Of a DNA stretch of 64,000 bases, positions 59,076-64,000 are shown in pieces; within the stretch, counting starts at the first letter, position 1; the number at the start of each line of letters is the position of its first letter. Source of the DNA: Hemerocallis citrina (Eukaryota; Streptophyta; Magnoliopsida; Asparagales; Asphodelaceae). Below the pieces are notes generated by a model, which saw only the letters and a program-made list of their open reading frames with translations, was not told the DNA's origin and did not search any database. The position numbers were made by a program, and so were the translations under genes. The stretch is from NCBI GenBank assembly GCA_017893485.1, contig CM030366.1:45258283-45322282 (forward strand). Reading direction: 5' to 3'.

Positions 59076-59835
59076 TTGGAGGACAAGTTTGAGGAGCAAT
59101 TCTAGGAGAGAGTTGTGAGCTCCGAACTCGTTGAGAAGAGGTCCACTTTGGAGGCGAGCGGAGCGAAGAGCTTGGCTATAGGAAAGCCACTTGGGAGACA
59201 AGTTTGAGGAGCAACTCTAGGAGAGAGTTGTGAGCTCCGAACTCGTTGTAAAGAGGTCCGCTTTAGAGGTGAGCGGAGCGAAGAGCTTGGCTCTAGGAGA
59301 GAGCCAATTGGGAGACAAGTTTGAGGAGCAACTCTAGGAGAGAGTTGTGAGCTCCCTACTCTATGAGAAGAGGTCTGCTTTGGAGGTGAGCAGAGCGAAG
59401 AGCTTGCCTCTAGGAGAGAGCCATTTGGGAGATAAGTTTGAGGAGCAACTCTAGGAGAGAGTTGTAAGCTCCGAATTCGTTGTGAAGAGGTCCGCCCTGG
59501 GAGTGAGCAGAGCGAAGAGCTTGGCCCTAGGATAGAGCCATTTGGGAGATAAGTTTGAGGAGCAACTCTAGGAGAGATTTTTGAGCTCCGAACTCGTTGT
59601 GAAGAGGTCCGCTTTGGAGGCGAGCGGAGAGAAGAGCTTGGCTCTAGGAGAGAGCCATTTGGGAGATAAGTTTGAGGAGCAACTCTAGGAGAGAGTTGTG
59701 AGCTCCGAACTCATTGTGAAGAGGTCCGCTTTGGAGGCGAGCGGAGTGAAGAGCTTGGCTCTAGGAGAGAGCCATTTGGGGGACAAGTTTGAGGAGCAAC
59801 TCTAGGAGAGAGTTGTGAGCTCCGAACTTGTTGCT
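59076..59835. repeat. 117-bp type 1 array in copy B (6-7 units)
   Basis: Same unit as 13677-15125, about half as many copies. The minus-strand frame is interrupted here. Confidence 0.9.
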
Positions 59836-60190
59836 TTAGTGAGAGAATCAACGGTTGTAGGAACTGTTCCTAATGGCAAATCACTTCTTATCCGCTTATG
59901 AGCGAGTAATTTGAAGCGGAATCAAGTCAAGTGTTGGACTCCAAACTCGTCGTTTAAGAGAGATTCACGGTTGTGGGAGCAATTCCGAATGGCGAACCAC
60001 TTCTTACCCTCTTATGAGTGAGTAATTTGAAGCAGAATCGAGCCAAGTGTTGGACTCCGAACTCATTGTTAGAGGGGGTTAACGAGTTGTAGGAGCAATT
60101 CCGAATGGTGAGCTGCCCGGCCCTTGCTTGTTTGCAAGCGGCTACAGCAACGTCGAACCAAGTGTTGGACTCCAAACACATTTTTTGAGC
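59836..60190. repeat. 117-bp type 2 array in copy B (2-3 units)
   Basis: Same unit as 15126-16200; only about two full units and one diverged unit remain. Confidence 0.88.
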
Positions 60191-60497
60191 TTAGTAAGTT
60201 GTAGGAGCAGCCATGTAGAAGAAGCTGGACTCTGAACTTACCATTTAGCGAGTCGTGGCTCGGAGAGATAGAGATGAAGCAAGAGCAATAATTTTCAATG
60301 AAAAAATGTAAAGTTTTATTGAGATAAACTAAGTGGCCGCCTCAATAGGGCGATCCATTATTACATGTTATTGGCTGGGTTAGAAGCATCGGCCTTATTG
60401 AAAATCAAGATCCTACTTCTACGATAAGGTGAAGACCCCTCGGGAGGAGCTGGGTTCTCCCTCGATTGGTCCTCCTTGGATAAGGTGGAAGATGTTC

Positions 60498-62239
60498 TCA
60501 GGTTCTGAGTCTTGAAGCTCGGCGAGCCTCTCTGTTCGTTTGTACGCTCCTCAGGGGGAGCTCGGCCCCATCTTTTTGGACGAACTTGGTCAGGTGTCCC
60601 CGCTGTATGAGTTCTTCGATCTCCTCCTTAAGAGCTCGAAAATCATCCGTGTCGTGGCCGTGGTCCCTGTGAAAGCGGCACCACTTATCCTTGTTCCTCT
60701 TCTTACTAGGGGTATTCATTCTAGGGAGAGCGCAGAGTAGCCCTTCCATGTCTACCTCTATAAGAACTTCTGATATATTAGCAATGAGGGGGGTGAACTT
60801 CTCAAAACGAGGAGTCGGGCGTCGCTAGCCATTGCCGTCCTTCTGGGATTTTTGGGACCCCTCTTCGCTCGTATTCTTCCGTTTGTTCCCGGAAGATGAT
60901 TCTTCAAGGGTAGGGGGGGTGAGATCCTCTTCCACTCGTATGTACTTCTCGACCCTAAGTAGGAGTTCTGAGAAGTCCCGAGGAGGCTTCTTGGCAAGGG
61001 ATGCCCTGAGGCGAGCATCGGTGATGTTGCGCTCGAATGCTGCAGAGCCTACTGATTGGTTGATGGAGGAAATGGACCGGGCTTCGACGGTGAAGCATCG
61101 AACGTAATCCCTTAGGCGTTCACCCTTTTCTTGATTGAGGGTCACCAGAGATACAATTGTTTTCTCGGCCTGACGGCTACTCACGAAATGAGTAAGGAAG
61201 AGCCCTTCGAACTGATCGAATGAGAAGATGGAGGCCGGGCAAGTCGAGAGTACCATTCTCTCGCATACCCCTTCAGCGTGGCAGGGAAGATCTTACAGAG
61301 GAGGGCGTCTGAAGCATGGTGGATCATCATGAGAGTTTTGAAACTCTCTATGTGATCCGAAGGGTCCGACTCCCCGGTATACACCTCGAAGTGAGGCGGC
61401 TTGAAGTTCTCTGGGACGGGGGCCTCCATGACGGTACGGGAGAATGGAGGTCTGCTCGGGCGGAGGTTTATCGCCCGTTGCTCTCCTTCCTTGTCAATTC
61501 GGCCGAGGCGCCTCCCCATCTCATGGAGATGGCGGTAGGCTGAGTTTTCTCTTTGATCATATCTTGCCAAGCCCCGGGACTCATCTTCGTACGAGGGTGG
61601 ACTGGGGCTGCGGTGATGGTAGCTTGGAGATGGACTAGGACTGGGAGTGTGAAGGCGGTGGCTCCTAGCTGGCTCTTAGGTAGGTGGCCTCTAGTCGTTA
61701 TTTGGGGCAATATTGAGGGCCCGTAAGACTGCGGCTTGGAAGTCTTGAAGTTCCACCCTTGTAACTGGTGTCACTCCAGCTTGGCGGTCCTTATGTGTGG
61801 CTCGGCTTACTGGAGAATGAGTTCTCCGTCGATGACGCTGAGGGGACTCTCTTCGCCTCCTCGGGGGAGGGGATCTTCTGGACCTCGGTCGGCAGGGGGT
61901 CCGGACTCTTGAGGCCCCTGGGTGCTCAGGTTGATGGACTCCCACAAGGGCTCGCCATCCATTCAAGCGAGTTCGGAGGTCGACCCCCTTTTGGCAGTCG
62001 GCATCACTTGCGAAGATCACGCTCGGGAGGGCTTCGAGAAGCCATAGATTCAACTGAAGGATTGGGACCCACGACATGGTCATGAGGAGGATGTTGCTTC
62101 GGACGACCCTGACGGGAGCCCCCCGAGACCCTGGAGGGGCCTGTTGAGGAGGAGCACCTTGAGCTGGAGGAGGGAGAGGAGGAAGAGAAGTGGTTCTTCG
62201 GCTGGAGACCTCTTCCTTCCCCTTCTGTTTTGGATGCAT
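60498..62239 (-). pseudogene. gag of copy B, frameshifted
   Basis: Homologous to the copy A gag: Pro/Arg-rich N-terminus from Met 62239 (RRSPPPRRRRESPQRHRRRT), capsid domain (NFKPPHFEVYTGESDPSDHI, FPATLKGYAREWYSRL, FVSSRQAEKTIVSL) and WCRFHRDHGHDTDDFRALKE, then EELIQRGHLTKFVQKDGAEL, the typical tail next to the knuckle. At least three frame changes (near 61700, 61240 and 60820) break it. It keeps Arg (CGA) where copy A has a stop, and the knuckle-region reading frame copy A has lost. Confidence 0.8.
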
Positions 62240-62287
62240 GGCGTGAAACTAGTTTCGCTAATGAAGTTAGGTCGGATTGCTTCTTCG

Positions 62288-62305
62288 TTCCCACAGATGG
62301 CACCA
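62288..62305 (-). promoter_or_regulatory. Primer binding site of copy B, one mismatch to copy A
   Basis: TGGTGCCATCTGTGGGAA on the minus strand, three bases after the LTR; copy A has TGGCGCC. A C-to-T change at a CpG would explain it. Confidence 0.8.
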
Positions 62306-62308
62306 ATT

Positions 62309-62884
62309 TGTAGCTGCTAATTTTGGTGTGGGAGCAAACAGATAGAATTTGTGGATTCTTGGAGAGAACAATAAAGCAAACCTGTTGACCTGTTGACCTT
62401 CACCAACTTGTTGACTTGGTCTATTGCCGTTGCCGTGAACCTGCAAAAGTGCGAAACACCGGGGTTGATCCCGGCAACGCACCCTCTGACTCTCAAGTCA
62501 GTAATCAGAAAAGATTATGAATGAGCGTTAACTGGCCAAAGATTGATTACCTCTTAATGGTGATGGATGGGGGGTATTTATAGCCGCCTTTGGGACCAGT
62601 TTTAGGAATAAAATCCCTAATTCCCAGTGAAAGGATAGAGCAAATCAGGGCCGTTGATTAGGGACAATCATAAACCCTAATTCTATTCTGCTAGACTGGG
62701 TTTCTTGCGGGTTAGAACCCGCACCCAGTTAAGGCAGATCCGTTCGTGGGTTATTGGGCTTTGAAGAAAACCCCAGTCCCCATTTCAGACTTGTTTGTAG
62801 GTAAAATTACCGTTTTACCCCTGAGCTTTAAGATTCGTGCTCAATTTGAACGGTTCTGATTTAACCCTATTTTTAGCCATATCA
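62309..62884 (-). repeat. 5' LTR of copy B
   Basis: 576 bp, TGTAGCTGCTAA to AGCCATATCA on the plus strand. Confidence 0.92.
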
Positions 62885-63549
62885 ATACTCAATAGTGTGA
62901 AGAAAATGTTGATGTTTTTCCAGAAAAAAGAAGCCAACATCTGTACCATACTTGTTGCACCTTTGCATGCACTTAACTAATGTTTTTTAGCCGAACGTGA
63001 GTGTGTTTTCTAAGGCCTGAGTTGTAGTTGTCTCACATTCATGACTTCAAAAAGCGGTAAGTGTCATGATCAAAAAGTTTTTCCCAATCAAGTAGTAAGT
63101 CACAAGAACTATATTTTGAAGTTATGAATGTGAGACAACTACAACTCAGGCCTTAGAAAACACACACATGTTCGGCTAAAAAACATTAGTTAAGTGCATG
63201 CAAAGGTGCAACAAGTATGGTACAGATGTTGGCTTCTTTTTTCTGGAAAAATATCAACATTTTCTTCACACTATTGAGTATAAAGGTTAAAGTTCAGTTG
63301 CTTCCATCAAAGTATGGTCAGATACGCAAGACTTGAAGAAAGAGAATATCATCAACCACTATTGGGTACCAAATTCCTAAATGATAAAACTATATTCATG
63401 ACAAAGTCTTCCTGTAATCCCTAGTATGCCTTTCGTCAAATCCTGCAATTAAATCTAAAGAACAAATTATAAACTCATTTCTTAAAAAAAAAAGTATAAC
63501 TTTTGTTACACAAAAGTGTCAATTTCATATTTTAAAATAATAAAGACCC

Positions 63550-63871
63550 TAATTCTAATGCTTGCCCATTAACAGATAGCGAATAATAATCAAGCTCCCA
63601 ATAATATTCAATCAAGAACCTCTTCAAATCCCCCGACGTTGCCCTACAACTTGCAAAATCGTGCTCAACGTTGCCCTACAACTTACAAATATGCAAGTTT
63701 GGAGCTCAACTCACCACACTAACAACTTCTGAAACTCGCTAAATTCTCAATGGCAAGTTAGAAGTCCAACTCTTCCCTAGAGCTGCTCCCACAACTTGCA
63801 AAGGGAACTTTCATTTATTACTTATCACTTCAAAACGTGACAAATAGCGATAGCCAGTCTGTAGTCAGGCA
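63550..63871. other. No gene; short repeated phrase
   Basis: The phrase CAACGTTGCCCTACAACTT occurs twice (near 63638 and 63668) and AACTTGCAAA several times. No coding frame. Confidence 0.5.
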
Positions 63872-64000
63872 TAGGGATGACATTCAGGCCTGCTCGCCTC
63901 GTGACCCGCCCTCGACCCGCACACCCCAACCTGAACTGGTCTGACCCGGTCCGGATTCGGGTCAAACCCACCAAAATTAAAAGGGCGAACTGAGTCTGTT
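63872..64000. mobile_element. Possible left end of another hAT-like element
   Basis: TAGGGATGACATTCAGGC starts with the same eight bases (TAGGGATG) as the verified hAT at 35180 and is followed by CGACCCG/GACCCGC and GGGTCAAACCC words typical of hAT subterminal regions in plants. The other end is beyond the window, so no TSD check is possible. Confidence 0.35.

Larger units (their letters stand above)
56086..62884 (-). mobile_element. Gag-only LTR retrotransposon (TR-GAG-like), copy B
   Basis: Both LTRs are 576 bp (56086-56661 and 62309-62884). The TSD is ATACT at 56081-56085 and 62885-62889, confirmed by the empty site in the palindrome's right arm. The same order as copy A is read on the minus strand: primer site, gag, type 2 and type 1 arrays, 57-bp array, GC-rich block, AT-rich tract. 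It is 1421 bp shorter than copy A, close to twelve 117-bp units. No pol domains. Confidence 0.94.
55814..63549. repeat. Large palindrome, about 436-bp arms, 60-bp spacer, with insertion in left arm
   Basis: The left arm is 55814-56085 continuing at 62890-63052 after the gag-only copy B; the right arm is 63113-63549. The right arm read in reverse gives GGGTCTTTATTATTTTAAAA at its end, CCTTTATACTCAATAGTGTG across the insertion point, and CCTGAGTTGTAGTTGTCTCA near the centre, matching the left arm with a few percent differences. The spacer is 63053-63112. No flanking duplication was found, so it is better read as an inverted duplication than as a transposon. Confidence 0.9.

Noticed and set aside
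55814..63549. Palindrome as a foldback or MULE transposon
   Set aside because: No flanking duplication or transposon terminus found; called an inverted duplication.

Overview
This is repeat-dominated nuclear DNA from a flowering plant. It holds plant laccase exons with GT-AG introns, Ty1/copia and Ty3 retrotransposons primed by plant tRNAs, and CACTA, hAT and Helitron DNA transposons. The species cannot be named; a eudicot is a guess from the laccase. No intact host gene is visible. The only host locus recognised is a decayed laccase gene.

Layout. 1-9259: retroelement wreckage. It contains the 3' part of an LTR with a 71-bp tandem repeat (1-943), a 1-kb segmental tandem duplication (1128-3193), a solo-LTR candidate (4368-5872), a fragment of a 'putative gypsy-type transposon' protein (6686-7286, minus), a G-box/W-box repeat array (7715-8435) and the first half of a plus-strand LTR (8952-9259). 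9260-45948: one CACTA transposon with CACTACAACA ends and a TAG target duplication. Its own sequence is only about 9.5 kb; the rest is nested insertions, each closed by an exact target-site duplication (TSD). These are a gag-only LTR element (10682-18901, GTATC), an Athila-type Ty3 element (18980-28777, GAATT), a copia element (29615-35122, ATTCA) that itself carries a 756-bp TRIM (32834-33589, CCCGT), and an hAT element (35180-38612, GTTAACAA). A 188-bp Helitron (39143-39330) is also inside. The CACTA transposase genes (39414-44812, minus) are riddled with stops. 45952-46305 is the second half of the LTR the CACTA hit. 47191-55403: laccase pseudogene, six exons, with a second copia element (48554-53240, GTTAT) in intron 1. 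55814-63549: a large palindrome with about 436-bp arms; a second gag-only element (56086-62884, ATACT) sits in its left arm, while the right arm keeps the empty site. 63872-64000: possible start of another hAT element.

The strongest unexplained signal is a paired palindromic module: two CAGTCGACTG-like boxes with centres 20-21 bp apart, about two helical turns. It recurs in the Athila LTRs, three times in frame inside the Athila polyprotein, in both LTRs of the unrelated TRIM, and in the LTR fragment at the window start. A second notable system is the gag-only LTR family, whose two copies carry internal satellites with unit lengths divisible by three (57, 117 and 117 bp) that are partly open on the gag strand; about twelve 117-bp units account for nearly all of the size difference between the copies.

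All coding sequences are interrupted, so the region is best read as a layered record of transposition. All boundaries and TSDs were read directly by eye; lineage names come from motif recognition without database searches.
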